Counted from the first letter of the stretch, positions 24,949 to 34,342 are shown. The stretch is DNA of 50,784 nt from an uncultured Bacteroidaceae bacterium (GCA_904501945.1 CAJGCU010000003.1:1-50784); one strand, 5' to 3'. Numbers and translations are program-made. Notes: a model not told the origin generated them from the sequence alone.

Positions 24949-25233
24949 ATGCCCGATATATTGATGACTCCAGACGTGTGCATGAAATTCCTCATATGGT
25001 CTTACTATTATCACGGCGTGATACCACGGAAAGGGCATAGCTACGGCGAGTGCGCCTTCTTTTCCCCAGCAGATGTCCAGCGGCTCGACCAACTCAACGA
25101 CACCCTTTTCAAATGTTTTACAGAAGAGTCCGTGATGAACGCCATTCATCAGTTTCAGCTCGCCAAGATACAGAAAGAGCCGTGCCCCTTCACTCAGCAC
25201 GAATTAGACGCTATGTTTGCTAAAGCCCAGTAG
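24949..25233 (+). CDS. Small conserved-looking protein of unknown function
   Basis: This 94-residue soluble protein begins MPDILMTPDVCMKFLIWSYY. It has four Cys scattered through it and a helical C-terminal half. I do not recognise a family. It is supported as a gene because it fits exactly between the cyclophilin (4-nt gap) and the methyltransferase (2-nt gap), with no alternative frame explaining the space. Translation is probably coupled to both neighbours. Confidence 0.75.
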   Translation: MPDILMTPDVCMKFLIWSYYYHGVIPRKGHSYGECAFFSPADVQRLDQLNDTLFKCFTEESVMNAIHQFQLAKIQKEPCPFTQHELDAMFAKAQ

Positions 25234-25235
25234 CC

Positions 25236-25964
25236 ATGACACTCAGCAAAGAAAAAGACCCTATGGGGAAAGCCATAGCCGACTTCTGGAGAAACGGAAA
25301 GGCGGGCAGACTTCGTGTCTTCTCACCCATGTTTGAAGAAGACGAAATTCCTGTTTCGTACCTGTACCGTACCGTCGAAGAAATGTCGCCCATGGAACAG
25401 GAAGCACTCCGCATGGCACAAGGTAAAACACTTGATGTCGGAGCTGGTGCAGGCTGTCATGCCCTTGCCCTTCAAGAGCAAGGCATTGATGTCACCGCCA
25501 TCGACATATCACCTCTTTCTGTCGAAGTGATGCAGGCACGAGGTGTGCAGAATGCCTGTCTTGTGAACTTTTATAGTCTTGATACCCAGTTCGACACCAT
25601 TCTGATGCTCATGAACGGTATCGGTATCGTAGGCACACTGCAAGGTATGTCCCGATTCTTTCAGTTGCTTGACAGTATCCTTGCCCCTGGCGGTCAAGTC
25701 ATCTTCGACTCTTCCGACATTAAGTATGTGTTTGAAAACGAAGACGGAACGATAGAGTTTCCTGACTCCGAAAGCTATTATGGCGAACTCACTTACCGAA
25801 TGCAGTACAAGAATATCTTAGGCAATCCCTTCCCATGGCTCTACATTGATGCCGCAACATTGGCTGCACAAGCTAAACAATACGGCTATACCGTTGAAAT
25901 CATTGTCCAGGGGCAGCATTACGACTATCTGGCACGTATCGCAAAATCCTGTGTCATGGCATGA
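25236..25964 (+). CDS. Class I SAM-dependent methyltransferase
   Basis: The 242-residue protein has motif I LDVGAGAGCHALAL near residues 66-79, the acidic motif II VTAIDISPLSVEVM, and an FDTILMLMNGIGIVG motif IV region typical of small-molecule methyltransferases. The N-terminal 60 residues form a separate helical cap. The substrate is unknown. It is the last gene of the cyclophilin operon and ends before a bidirectional terminator. Confidence 0.88.
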   Translation: MTLSKEKDPMGKAIADFWRNGKAGRLRVFSPMFEEDEIPVSYLYRTVEEMSPMEQEALRMAQGKTLDVGAGAGCHALALQEQGIDVTAIDISPLSVEVMQARGVQNACLVNFYSLDTQFDTILMLMNGIGIVGTLQGMSRFFQLLDSILAPGGQVIFDSSDIKYVFENEDGTIEFPDSESYYGELTYRMQYKNILGNPFPWLYIDAATLAAQAKQYGYTVEIIVQGQHYDYLARIAKSCVMA

Positions 25965-26018
25965 TGTTTTTTGTGGTTCTTGCCGAAAAACGTTATGTAT
26001 CACAGCGTATAAACATTA

Positions 26019-26048
26019 TGCCCCACACCGCAATGTCGATGTGGGGCA
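26019..26048. terminator. Bidirectional terminator between convergent genes
   Basis: TGCCCCACA and TGTGGGGCA form a perfect 9-bp stem with a 12-nt loop. It lies between the methyltransferase and the 225-residue secreted protein, which converge on it. Confidence 0.65.
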
Positions 26049-26071
26049 CTCCATTTCTATCGTGTTCTGTT

Positions 26072-26749
26072 TCAGTATTTCAGGAAGTATTCGTTCCAGA
26101 TTTTTAGCATAGAACTTTCGTTGGTGGAGATTATTTCTGCTTCTCGTCTGAAGGTACGAAACTCTTTTTTCCGCTTGGGGTTGATTCTTGTCAATATGTT
26201 CTTGGATGTTGCCTGAAATATTTCGCTTCGTACTTGGAAGTAGAATACGTTGACTAATGGAAGGGGTTCTTCTTCCGTCTTCTTGCCTGCCTCAGCATCG
26301 GATATCTCGGAGTAGATGCTTTGGCTTTTGGTTAGGTGGTCCACGTATTTCTGGTCAAGTGCATTCTGGTCTAATGCACGTACTAGGATGATGCGTGCTA
26401 TTGTACCGTCGATGGAGTCTTCTTTGACGATGAGCCCGAACTGGTTGTTGCCTACGGGCATGTATCTGTCACCATTGGGAAACTCTACTCTGACGACGCT
26501 GCCGGGAATGGCTTCCATGAGTGTGTCGTTTTGGTTGTACCAGAGGGTTTGGCTGCCTACGTGGATGTTGCAGGGCACTACGGTTTTGGAACGATTGAAA
26601 ACGCCAGTGTAAACGGTAGCGGCTCTGAACTGCTGGTTGATGAAGGGCCACACGCCTGTTGGTGTCCAGTCTTTGTTTTTTTGTGCTTGCAGGCTGATAG
26701 GCAGGGTTGCAAACACTGTGAACAGGAGGGTTGTCAGAATTTTATTCAT
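26072..26749 (-). CDS. Secreted protein of unknown function
   Basis: This 225-residue protein has a signal peptide (hydrophobic residues 5-18, cleavage near LQAQK). The mature part looks beta-rich in the first 130 residues (for example ATVYTGVFNRSKTVVPCNIHVGS) and helical and basic near the end (TRINPKRKKEFRTFRREAEII). I do not recognise a family. It is 57 nt downstream of the coiled-coil lipoprotein and on the same strand, so it may belong to the rsmI transcript. An envelope role is inference. Confidence 0.8.
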   Translation of the reverse strand: MNKILTTLLFTVFATLPISLQAQKNKDWTPTGVWPFINQQFRAATVYTGVFNRSKTVVPCNIHVGSQTLWYNQNDTLMEAIPGSVVRVEFPNGDRYMPVGNNQFGLIVKEDSIDGTIARIILVRALDQNALDQKYVDHLTKSQSIYSEISDAEAGKKTEEEPLPLVNVFYFQVRSEIFQATSKNILTRINPKRKKEFRTFRREAEIISTNESSMLKIWNEYFLKY

Positions 26750-26806
26750 GTGTTTGAGGTCGCTTCGTTTTGAGTTTTAGGTGTTGCGGTAGTACGTTCT
26801 GTAGTT

Positions 26807-27652
26807 TTATTTTACTTTGACTACTAAGTATTTGCTGACGCTCCAGAATTTGGTTGCATCGGTGATGCGCAGGGTGTATTCGCCTTTGCTGTCTTTGAGC
26901 AGGGTGTAGGAGCCCGATGGGTGTGTGGTGAGGAGCTCGGCGGATTTGGACTCTAATGCAATGACATTGACTTTGCGAATGTCGATTTTGGTGAGGTAGT
27001 CTTCATCGTAATCGCCTTGCAGCACTTCGCCTTTTTTCAGGATGCCGCGCTCTTTGAGTTCCTTGCTGGTGCCGAAGACATACCATGCGGTGTTGAGCTG
27101 TGCGTCTTGGTTCTTGGCAATGGCTTCGGTGTCTTTTTTCTGCTGCTTGATGAGTGAGTTTTCTTCTTTTAAGGTGTTGAGGGTGTCGCCCATCACTTGG
27201 ATGATGACATCTTTCTCTGCAAGCGCAGCACGCAGAGACTCTACTTCTGCATTCTTTTTGTTAAGCTGGCTGGTGAGGTTGGCGATGGCTTCTTTCAGCT
27301 TGGCTGAGTTGATGGAGCTACTGTTGAGCTTGTTCTGCAGTTCGGCTATTTTTCGTTTGTTCTCGAGGAGAGTCTCTTGGATGAAGGTCATGTTCTCGCG
27401 TATGTTTTCCACGATGCTGTTGTTTTCAGCACTGTTTTTCATCAAGTTGACACGTCCTTCTGCTTCGTTGATGAGATCGAATCCTTGCTGGATTTCGTTG
27501 AATGTGCCCATCAAATCGTTGATTTCGTTTTCTTTTTGGTCGATGACGTTTCGCAGTGAGTCGCGCTCTTGGCCGCTTGAAAGGTTGCTGCCAACTTCGT
27601 TGCAAGCAGCGAACATTACTACCATTGCTGCCATAAATAATACTTTTTTCAT
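26807..27652 (-). CDS. Coiled-coil lipoprotein
   Basis: The protein has about 281 residues and a lipobox FAAC near residue 17. A long coiled coil follows at about 25-175, with leucine/asparagine-rich heptads such as ALAEKDVIIQVMGDTLNTLKEE. A compact C-terminal domain of about 100 residues starts at TAWYVFGTSKELKERGILKKG. Such proteins are widespread in Bacteroidales, and their exact function is unknown. The start at 27652 (MKKV) is preferred over the Met two codons upstream. It starts 14 nt after the rsmI stop. Confidence 0.85.
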   Translation of the reverse strand: MKKVLFMAAMVVMFAACNEVGSNLSSGQERDSLRNVIDQKENEINDLMGTFNEIQQGFDLINEAEGRVNLMKNSAENNSIVENIRENMTFIQETLLENKRKIAELQNKLNSSSINSAKLKEAIANLTSQLNKKNAEVESLRAALAEKDVIIQVMGDTLNTLKEENSLIKQQKKDTEAIAKNQDAQLNTAWYVFGTSKELKERGILKKGEVLQGDYDEDYLTKIDIRKVNVIALESKSAELLTTHPSGSYTLLKDSKGEYTLRITDATKFWSVSKYLVVKVK

Positions 27653-27666
27653 AATCAACTATTTTA

Positions 27667-28452
27667 TCATTTGTACTTATTTTTCTTTTTGCCTGTTCCC
27701 ATGAGCAATTGCATAGGGTCGGGGAGGGCGGTTGTACGGTTGGGCGGTAGTCCGTAGTCTGTTATCTGTTGTCTGTTGTCCGTTGTTTTCCCTGCAAGGA
27801 TGATGACGATTTCGCCTAATGGCTCGGTGGTCTCGAAGTGCTGGATGACATCGTTTAGACAGCCTCTTACGTGCTCTTCGTGTAGTTTGGATATTTCTCT
27901 AGCTACGCTTACTTGCCTGTCTGTTCCAAAGAAGTCCGCAAACTGTTTTAGTGTCTTTAGCAGTCGCCGTGGCGATTCGTAGAAGATGATGCTCCGATTC
28001 TCTTCTTGCAATTCTGTGAGCCTTGATACTCGTCCTTTCTTTTGGGGCAAGAATCCTTCGAAGCAGAATTTATCGCATGGCATTCCGCTGCTGACGAGGG
28101 CTGGAACGAATGCAGTGGCTCCGGGGAGGGTTTGTACCTCAATGCCATTCTTTATGCATTCGCGCACTAAGAGGAAACCGGGGTCGCTGATGGCGGGTGT
28201 GCCCGCGTCGCTGATGAGGGCGGCTGTCATGCCACCTAAAATACGTCTTACGACATTCTGAACTGTGTCGTGTTCATTAAACTTGTGGTGGGACAGCAGT
28301 TCGCCGTGTATGTCATAATGTTGCAGCAACACACTTGATGTGCGGGTGTCTTCTGCCAATATGAAGTCAGCTTCTTTTAGCACCCGTACCGCTCTGAAAG
28401 TCATGTCTTCCATGTTTCCTACTGGAGTTGGCACAACATATAGTTTTCCCAT
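27667..28452 (-). CDS. rsmI: 16S rRNA 2'-O-ribose C1402 methyltransferase
   Basis: It methylates C1402 in the decoding centre of the 30S subunit. The 261-residue protein has LYVVPTPVGNMEDMTFRA at 4-21, ILAEDTR at 31-37 and the SAM-binding SDAGTPAISDPG at 81-92. The core ends about residue 222 (GEIVIILAGK). A 39-residue polar, lysine-ending tail follows. The start of this tail (223-231, TTDNRQQIT) is encoded by a GACAAC-type short repeat also found between genes at 50254. The tail therefore looks like absorbed intergenic DNA. Confidence 0.94.
   Translation of the reverse strand: MGKLYVVPTPVGNMEDMTFRAVRVLKEADFILAEDTRTSSVLLQHYDIHGELLSHHKFNEHDTVQNVVRRILGGMTAALISDAGTPAISDPGFLLVRECIKNGIEVQTLPGATAFVPALVSSGMPCDKFCFEGFLPQKKGRVSRLTELQEENRSIIFYESPRRLLKTLKQFADFFGTDRQVSVAREISKLHEEHVRGCLNDVIQHFETTEPLGEIVIILAGKTTDNRQQITDYGLPPNRTTALPDPMQLLMGTGKKKNKYK
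27762..27785 (-). repeat. GACAAC short repeat inside rsmI
   Basis: A 24-nt stretch made of GGACAAC and AGACAAC units is identical to 50254-50277, where it is intergenic. Here it is translated as part of the C-terminal tail of RsmI. Degenerate copies continue toward 27751. Confidence 0.75.
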
Positions 28453-28472
28453 ATTCTTTCAACTTTTAGTTG

Positions 28473-28480
28473 CAAAAATA
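28473..28480 (-). promoter_or_regulatory. -7 box of rsmI
   Basis: TATTTTTG on the minus strand, 20 nt upstream of the start codon, matches TAnnTTTG. The 28481-28705 remainder of the divergent gap is AT-rich. It shows only a weak TATCTTCG (28566-28573) that might serve the AI-2E-family gene. Confidence 0.45.
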
Positions 28481-28705
28481 GAAATAAAAATACTTACAAG
28501 ATGAATTTTCTCTCTAAAAACAACTTTTTTTCACATAACCTCTCTATAAAATATTACTTTTTGTGTATCTTCGTCCAAAATTTATTCATTGAGTTTTGAG
28601 TTTTTGAGCAAATGATTGAGAGGGTTGTGGTGAATTAGTATTCCTATATTCTCATTTGGAGGGGTATGAACGCTTGGCTTTAATCTTTAACGGAATAAGT
28701 GACTT

Positions 28706-29800
28706 ATGAAGAAAAGAACTATCACATTCGACCGTTTTGTGCGTATATTAATTAGTGTTGTGATATTAGGCGTGGCATACTTCCTGATTCGCCGTCTTAG
28801 CAATGTGCTCGTTCCGTTTCTAGTGGCATGGCTCATAGCTTATTTGCTTTATCCTGTAGTGAGTTTTATCCAATACCGGTGTCGTGTCAAGTCGCGTGTA
28901 TTGAGCATTATGCTTACGGCTTTGCTGATTGTGGGGCTTTTTATTGGGTTCTGCTATCTGGCTATCCCGCCGATTATTGAGGAATTAGGCTATCTGAAAA
29001 ATGTCATCATTAATTATGTGAAGGCTGATTCGACAGTGACATCGGTGTCGGCCGAAGTGGAGAATTTCATCAAACAGCACATTGACATTAATGAGATAAC
29101 GAAAGCACTTACGGTGCAGGATGTTTCTCAGTTTTTGGGAGAAAAAGTGCCTCAGTTCTTTTCTTTTGTGAGTAGCAGTGTGAGTGCGCTGATTGGATTT
29201 GTATTTTCTCTTATTGCTGTTATCTATTTGTTTTTTATTTTATTAGATTATGAACTGATGGCGGCAGGATTCTTCAAGTTGCTTCCTCCAAGCAAACGTG
29301 CTTTGATGCAGGATGTGGTTTCCGACTTAAAGAATGGCATGAACAAGTATTTTCGTGGACAAAGCATTATTGCGATGTGTGTCGGGGTGCTGTTTTCTAT
29401 TGGTTTCCTGATTATAGACTTTCCAATGGCTATCCCTCTAGGGCTCTTTATAGGCTTTCTCAATCTGGTGCCTTATCTGCAAGCTGTCGGTTTCATTCCT
29501 ACCATCATATTGGCATTGCTCAAAGCACATGATACAGGACAAAATTTCTGGGGAATCATTCTGGCTGTTATCATTGTCTTCTGTGTCGTTCAGGCTATAC
29601 AGGACTGGTACCTCACACCGCGTATTATGGGAAAGGTGACTGGGCTCAATGGGGCAGTCATTCTCTTGGCTCTCTCGATATGGGGCAGTCTGCTAGGATT
29701 TGTGGGGCTTATTGTAGCTCTCCCATTCACGACGCTGATTGTTTCGTACTACAAACGCTTTGTGCTTGAAGAGCCTGATGAAGAAGAAAGAAAAGAATAG
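28706..29800 (+). CDS. AI-2E-family membrane transporter
   Basis: This 364-residue inner-membrane protein has about seven to eight helices. It starts MKKRTITFDRFVRILISVV, has the periplasmic-loop amphipathic region at about 100-150, and carries the family core PMAIPLGLFIGFLNLVPYLQ. The family includes TqsA, sodium-proton antiporters and uncharacterised exporters, so the name does not prove AI-2 transport. It is 17 nt upstream of fkp and probably co-transcribed with it. Confidence 0.9.
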   Translation: MKKRTITFDRFVRILISVVILGVAYFLIRRLSNVLVPFLVAWLIAYLLYPVVSFIQYRCRVKSRVLSIMLTALLIVGLFIGFCYLAIPPIIEELGYLKNVIINYVKADSTVTSVSAEVENFIKQHIDINEITKALTVQDVSQFLGEKVPQFFSFVSSSVSALIGFVFSLIAVIYLFFILLDYELMAAGFFKLLPPSKRALMQDVVSDLKNGMNKYFRGQSIIAMCVGVLFSIGFLIIDFPMAIPLGLFIGFLNLVPYLQAVGFIPTIILALLKAHDTGQNFWGIILAVIIVFCVVQAIQDWYLTPRIMGKVTGLNGAVILLALSIWGSLLGFVGLIVALPFTTLIVSYYKRFVLEEPDEEERKE

Positions 29801-29817
29801 TTGCATAAATATAGAAT

Positions 29818-32685
29818 ATGAAGAAACTCTTGTCTCTTCCACCTAATGCGGTGGAAAAGTATTTGACCATTAACCGCTTATCTCCAGACGAATATTTCTG
29901 TACATCTGATCCTGTAGGGCATAAATTGGGTAGTGGTGGTGGAACAGTGTGGCTGCTTGAACAGGCTGCTGCTTGTGCGAATGCTTCGTCTTTTGAATCG
30001 TGGTTAGCCCAAGAAAAACGTATCCTTGTCCATGCGGGTGGACAATCAAGGCGTCTTCCTGCATACGCAGCCAGTGGCAAGTCTTCTATTCCAGTTCCTG
30101 TTTTCCGTTGGGCGCGTGGACAGAAGATTGACCAGACTTTGCTTGATTTGCAGTTGCCTCTCTATGAGAGAATATTGAAGCAAGCCCCAGACTCGCTTCG
30201 TACACTTATTGTATCGGGGGACGTGTTCATTCGTTCAACACGTCCGCTTCAGACTATTCCAGAAGCAGATGTGGTTTGCTATGGATTGTGGGTTGACCCT
30301 TCTCTTGCAAAGAATCATGGCGTTTATTTGATGAATCGTCATACTCCCGAACAGTTGGACTTTGTCTTGCAGAAACCTTCGACTGAAAAACTGGCAGAGT
30401 TGTCGCAAACCCATCTCGCCTTGATGGATATTGGTGTCTGGCTGTTGAATGACCGTGCTGTACAGATTTTGCGTAGGCGTTCAAAACTTGTACAAGGACA
30501 AACGTTGGGGATTCCTGATGCGAGGCAATACACATCCTATGATCTCTATTCCGAGTTTGGTACGGCTTTAGGGCTGCATCCGACTTCGGTTGATACGGAA
30601 ATCAATCAACTGAAGGTGGCTGTTTTACCTCTTGAAGGTGGAGAATTCTATCATTATGGTACGACTCCTGAACTTGTAGCATCTACAACTTATTTGCAGA
30701 ATCTGGTGCTTGACCAGCGTGTCATCATCCAGAAGCATGTAAAGAAACATCCAGCAGTGTTTACCCAAAATGCTGTGGTAAAAGCCGAATTGACAGACAA
30801 AAACTCTGACATTTGGATAGAAAACTCTGATGTGCCTGCATCTTGGATTCTTTCTTCACAAAATGTTATTACAGGAGTACCAGAAAATGAATGGAATATT
30901 CTTTTGGGAAAAGGACAGTGTGTCGATATTCAGGCAGTCGGTGGTAGCTCCTATGTGTTGAGACCCTACGGATTTCATGATGCAATGCGTGGCAGTATAA
31001 TGTCAAGTGCTACGATGTTTATAGAACAGCCTGTGACCGAATGGCTTTCTAATCATCATATAGATATTGATAAAATTGCTTGCCAGCAGGATATTCAAGC
31101 TGCCAACATTTTCCCTGTTTGTAGCACGTTGATGCAGATGGAACGAATGCTGAAATGGATGCTCTCGCCGCAGCCGTCAGAAGATCTCAGTAAAGAGTGG
31201 GAAGGGCTGCCTCGCCTTTCGGCCGATGATATATCTGCACAAGCCAATTTGGAACGTCAAGATGCACAGCGTAAGAAGTTTCTTGCTATCAATATTCCGC
31301 AGTTGGCACAGAATTATCGCAAATCAGTATTTTATCAGATTGATTTGAAAGATGTTGCAGACAAATATGTGAAGTATGGCCTTCTTTTACCTTCTCTTTT
31401 GCAAGATGAGGCAACTCCGATGCAGCAGGTTCACGATGCGATGTTTCGTGCTCTGGTACAGAAGATGCGTGGTGAAGATAGTGCTGAGAACGAGAAGAAG
31501 GCATTCTCTCTGTTACAGCAGCAATTGTTGGAAACAGCATCGCGTCAGCCGCTGATTCCGCGTCTGAATGCTTATCGTGACCAAATTGTGTGGGGGCGTT
31601 CTGCTGTTCGTATTGACATAGCAGGCGGATGGACTGATACTCCCCCCCATTGCCTTTTGTGTGGTGGAAATGTGGTGAATTTGGCTATTGAATTGAATGG
31701 GCAGCAACCTCTGCAAGTGTATGTTAAACCTACTAGTGAACTGCACATCAAGTGTCGTTCTATTGACCTTGGTGCAGTAGAGACCATTACGACATTTGAT
31801 GACCTTGCTCAGTACAATAAGGTTGGTTCTCCTTTCTCTATCCCTAAAGCAGCCTTGGCACTTTGTGGATTCTCGCCCATGTTCTGTGCTGAAAAATATA
31901 CTTCTTTGCAACAGCAACTCTCTGATTTTGGTTCAGGAATTGAAATAACTCTTCTTTCTGCTATTCCTGCAGGTTCAGGGTTGGGAACAAGCTCTATTCT
32001 TGCCTCTACAGTCATTGGTGCGTTGTCTGATTTCTGTGGATTGGGATGGGATAAGCATGAGATAGGAAACCGTACACTTATTCTTGAACAGCTTCTCACG
32101 ACAGGAGGGGGTTGGCAAGATCAGTATGGAGGTATATTGCCAGGCATTAAGCTATTGCAGACAGAGAGTGGACTCAATCAGCGCCCCGTTGTTAGATGGT
32201 TGCCAGACACATTCTTCCGACAAGCTGAATATCAGCAATGTCATCTGCTTTATTATACAGGTCTCACTCGAACGGCCAAGCAGATTCTAGCCGAAATTGT
32301 TCAGGGAATGTTTCTCAACTCGTCAGAGCATCTCACTCTCTTGGGAGAAATGAAACAGCATGCACTTGCCCTTTTTGATGCTGTACAACTTGGTGACTTC
32401 CAGCAGTATGGAAAACTCATTCGGAAAACATGGCTGCAGAACAAGACACTTGACTCGGGTACGGAACCGCCTCTCGTAGCCAATCTTTGTCAGCGGATAG
32501 ACGATCTCTGCCTTGGCTATAAACTCCCTGGCGCGGGTGGTGGTGGATACCTTTATATGGTAGCTAAAGATCCTGAAGCGGCTGCGCGAATCAGAGACGT
32601 TCTGAATGCGAATCCGCTGACATCCTCTTCGCGTTTTGTTGAAATGACACTTTCCGATAAAGGTTTGCAAGTGTCGCGAAGCTAA
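29818..32685 (+). CDS. fkp: Bifunctional L-fucokinase / L-fucose-1-phosphate guanylyltransferase
   Basis: It converts free L-fucose to GDP-L-fucose in two steps, enabling fucosylation of capsule and surface glycoproteins in Bacteroidales. The 955 residues match Bacteroides Fkp. An N-terminal guanylyltransferase domain has HAGGQSRRLPAYAASGKS beginning at residue 72, followed by a beta-helix-like middle. A C-terminal GHMP kinase domain starts at about 590, with GGWTDTPPH and the ATP loop PAGSGLGTSS at 717-726, and ends with PGAGGGGY. It is followed by a fucose permease gene, which completes uptake plus activation. Confidence 0.96.
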   Translation: MKKLLSLPPNAVEKYLTINRLSPDEYFCTSDPVGHKLGSGGGTVWLLEQAAACANASSFESWLAQEKRILVHAGGQSRRLPAYAASGKSSIPVPVFRWARGQKIDQTLLDLQLPLYERILKQAPDSLRTLIVSGDVFIRSTRPLQTIPEADVVCYGLWVDPSLAKNHGVYLMNRHTPEQLDFVLQKPSTEKLAELSQTHLALMDIGVWLLNDRAVQILRRRSKLVQGQTLGIPDARQYTSYDLYSEFGTALGLHPTSVDTEINQLKVAVLPLEGGEFYHYGTTPELVASTTYLQNLVLDQRVIIQKHVKKHPAVFTQNAVVKAELTDKNSDIWIENSDVPASWILSSQNVITGVPENEWNILLGKGQCVDIQAVGGSSYVLRPYGFHDAMRGSIMSSATMFIEQPVTEWLSNHHIDIDKIACQQDIQAANIFPVCSTLMQMERMLKWMLSPQPSEDLSKEWEGLPRLSADDISAQANLERQDAQRKKFLAINIPQLAQNYRKSVFYQIDLKDVADKYVKYGLLLPSLLQDEATPMQQVHDAMFRALVQKMRGEDSAENEKKAFSLLQQQLLETASRQPLIPRLNAYRDQIVWGRSAVRIDIAGGWTDTPPHCLLCGGNVVNLAIELNGQQPLQVYVKPTSELHIKCRSIDLGAVETITTFDDLAQYNKVGSPFSIPKAALALCGFSPMFCAEKYTSLQQQLSDFGSGIEITLLSAIPAGSGLGTSSILASTVIGALSDFCGLGWDKHEIGNRTLILEQLLTTGGGWQDQYGGILPGIKLLQTESGLNQRPVVRWLPDTFFRQAEYQQCHLLYYTGLTRTAKQILAEIVQGMFLNSSEHLTLLGEMKQHALALFDAVQLGDFQQYGKLIRKTWLQNKTLDSGTEPPLVANLCQRIDDLCLGYKLPGAGGGGYLYMVAKDPEAAARIRDVLNANPLTSSSRFVEMTLSDKGLQVSRS

Positions 32686-32739
32686 AAAATCATATGTTTT
32701 TTAAATTTAATTTTATAATTCTTAATTAAACTCAATGCA

Positions 32740-33963
32740 ATGTCACTCATAAAGACTAAAGATGGGAAATCCTATCTCCTTCCTTTCATTCTCATCACTT
32801 CACTTTTTTTCTTGTGGGGATTTGCTCACAGCATCCTTGATGTGCTTAATAAGCATTTTCAAGACTCTCTTTCCATCAGTAAGACTGGTTCTGCTCTCAT
32901 ACAGGCTGTTGTCTATGGTGGCTATTTCCTCATGGCCATTCCGGCAGGAAAAATCATTTCTCGCTATGGTTACAAAGCGGGGGTCATTACCGGGCTTCTT
33001 CTTTATGGTATCGGAGCTCTCCTCTTCATACCTGGAGCGCATATTCTCACCTTTGAGTTCTTTCTTTTATGCCTTTTCATTATAGGGTGTGGACTCACCT
33101 GCCTTGAAACAGCGGCCAATCCCTATGTCACGGTATTGGGTGACCCTCAGTCGGCAGAACAGCGTATTAACCTGTCGCAGTCGCTTAATGGCTTGGGTTG
33201 GATTGTCGGCCCCCTTGTTGGAGGCTTGCTTCTTTTTGATGACTCCGAAACTTCTTCTGCCTCCTCTGCGGCCCTTTCCATTCCTTATGCTATCATTGGA
33301 GTACTCGTTCTCATTATCGCGTTCATATTCTCTCGTATACATCTTCCTGAGATTGCCGATACTTCAACGGAGACATCAGGCACAATTGTGGAAAAGAAAT
33401 CTTTGTGGCAGTATAAACATTTTGTTTTTGGACTTATTTCGCTCTTCCTTTATGTTGCAGCACAGACTGGACTCAACAGCTTCTTTATCAATTACGCTAC
33501 TGAAAATGCAAGTATATCTCCTTCTACAGCAGCATTGCTTCTTGGCTTTGTCTGCATGGGACTTTTCATGCTTGGACGTATGGGCGGAAGCTGGGCTATG
33601 AGTAAGATGCGTCCTCAGTTACTGTTGGGCATTTGCGGTGTAGGGGCTACTTTTTCTATGCTTCTGCTCCTTTTCTCTTCAGGAGTAATTGGTATTTCTG
33701 CTCTTTTTGTCTGCTACTTCTGCGAGAGCATCATGTTCCCAACCATCTTCTCTCTCTCTATTCGAGGTGTTGGACGTTTCACTAAACAGGCATCTTCTTA
33801 TCTCATCATGAGTATCGTTGGTGGAGCTGTTGCTCCTGTGCTGATGGGATATATTGCCGATACGACTGGCGATATGCAGCCTGCTTTCATCGTGCCTCTT
33901 TTGTGTTATATTGTTATATCTGTTTTTGCGTTTTCTTATAGATCTGTCCCCAAAGTAGCATGA
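32740..33963 (+). CDS. fucP: L-fucose:H+ symporter (sugar MFS transporter)
   Basis: This 407-residue inner-membrane protein has 12 predicted helices. FucP/GluP-type features are visible: LFFLWGFAHSILDVLNKHFQ near 17-36, YGGYFLMAIPAGKIISRYGYK, and CLETAANPYVTVLG near 125. The Asp near residue 29 and the Asn-Pro-Tyr segment are typical of this family. The adjacent fkp supports L-fucose as substrate; glucose or galactose is the family alternative. A 54-nt AT-rich spacer follows fkp. Confidence 0.92.
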   Translation: MSLIKTKDGKSYLLPFILITSLFFLWGFAHSILDVLNKHFQDSLSISKTGSALIQAVVYGGYFLMAIPAGKIISRYGYKAGVITGLLLYGIGALLFIPGAHILTFEFFLLCLFIIGCGLTCLETAANPYVTVLGDPQSAEQRINLSQSLNGLGWIVGPLVGGLLLFDDSETSSASSAALSIPYAIIGVLVLIIAFIFSRIHLPEIADTSTETSGTIVEKKSLWQYKHFVFGLISLFLYVAAQTGLNSFFINYATENASISPSTAALLLGFVCMGLFMLGRMGGSWAMSKMRPQLLLGICGVGATFSMLLLLFSSGVIGISALFVCYFCESIMFPTIFSLSIRGVGRFTKQASSYLIMSIVGGAVAPVLMGYIADTTGDMQPAFIVPLLCYIVISVFAFSYRSVPKVA

Positions 33964-34020
33964 TGCATTTGTGAATCTGTCTATAAAATGTACAAAATTC
34001 GAAAAAAAACTCAAAAAAAA

Positions 34021-34051
34021 TTGGTAGTTTCCAAAAAACTGCCTACCTTTG
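34021..34051 (+). promoter_or_regulatory. Promoter of tRNA-Lys
   Basis: TTG (34021-34023), a 20-bp spacer and TACCTTTG (34044-34051) form a good Bacteroidetes promoter. It lies 72 nt before the tRNA. Confidence 0.65.
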
Positions 34052-34123
34052 CACCCGCTTACGGTTAGTAGGAAAGTAAAAGCAGCCTATCTCGGAAAAG
34101 AGTATATCGTAAGCCTATAGGTA

Positions 34124-34196
34124 GATTCGCTAGCTCAGTCGGTAGAGCACAACACTTTTAATGTTGGGGTCTTGGGTTCGAGCCCCAAGCGAATCA
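34124..34196 (+). tRNA. tRNA-Lys (anticodon TTT)
   Basis: The 73-nt cloverleaf has acceptor GATTCGC/GCGAATC with discriminator A. The D arm is GCTCAGTCGGTAGAGC. The anticodon stem is CAACA/TGTTG with loop CTTTTAA, giving anticodon TTT. The T arm is CTTGGGTTCGAGCCCCAAG. CCA is not encoded. Confidence 0.97.
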
Positions 34197-34200
34197 CACA

Positions 34201-34231
34201 GAGGGAACTTTCTTAAAGTTTCCTCTTTTTT
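34201..34231 (+). terminator. Terminator of tRNA-Lys
   Basis: GAGGGAACTTT and AAAGTTTCCTC form an 11-bp stem with a CTT loop, followed directly by TTTTTTATTTT. Confidence 0.85.
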
Positions 34232-34342
34232 ATTTTATGACATTACGAGAGAATTTATATTTCGTGGATGAAGGTACTCCAAATGTTTAACTTGTTTCAT
34301 TTTGTTTCAGAAACATCTATAAACAGCATAACGTTCGTTCTA

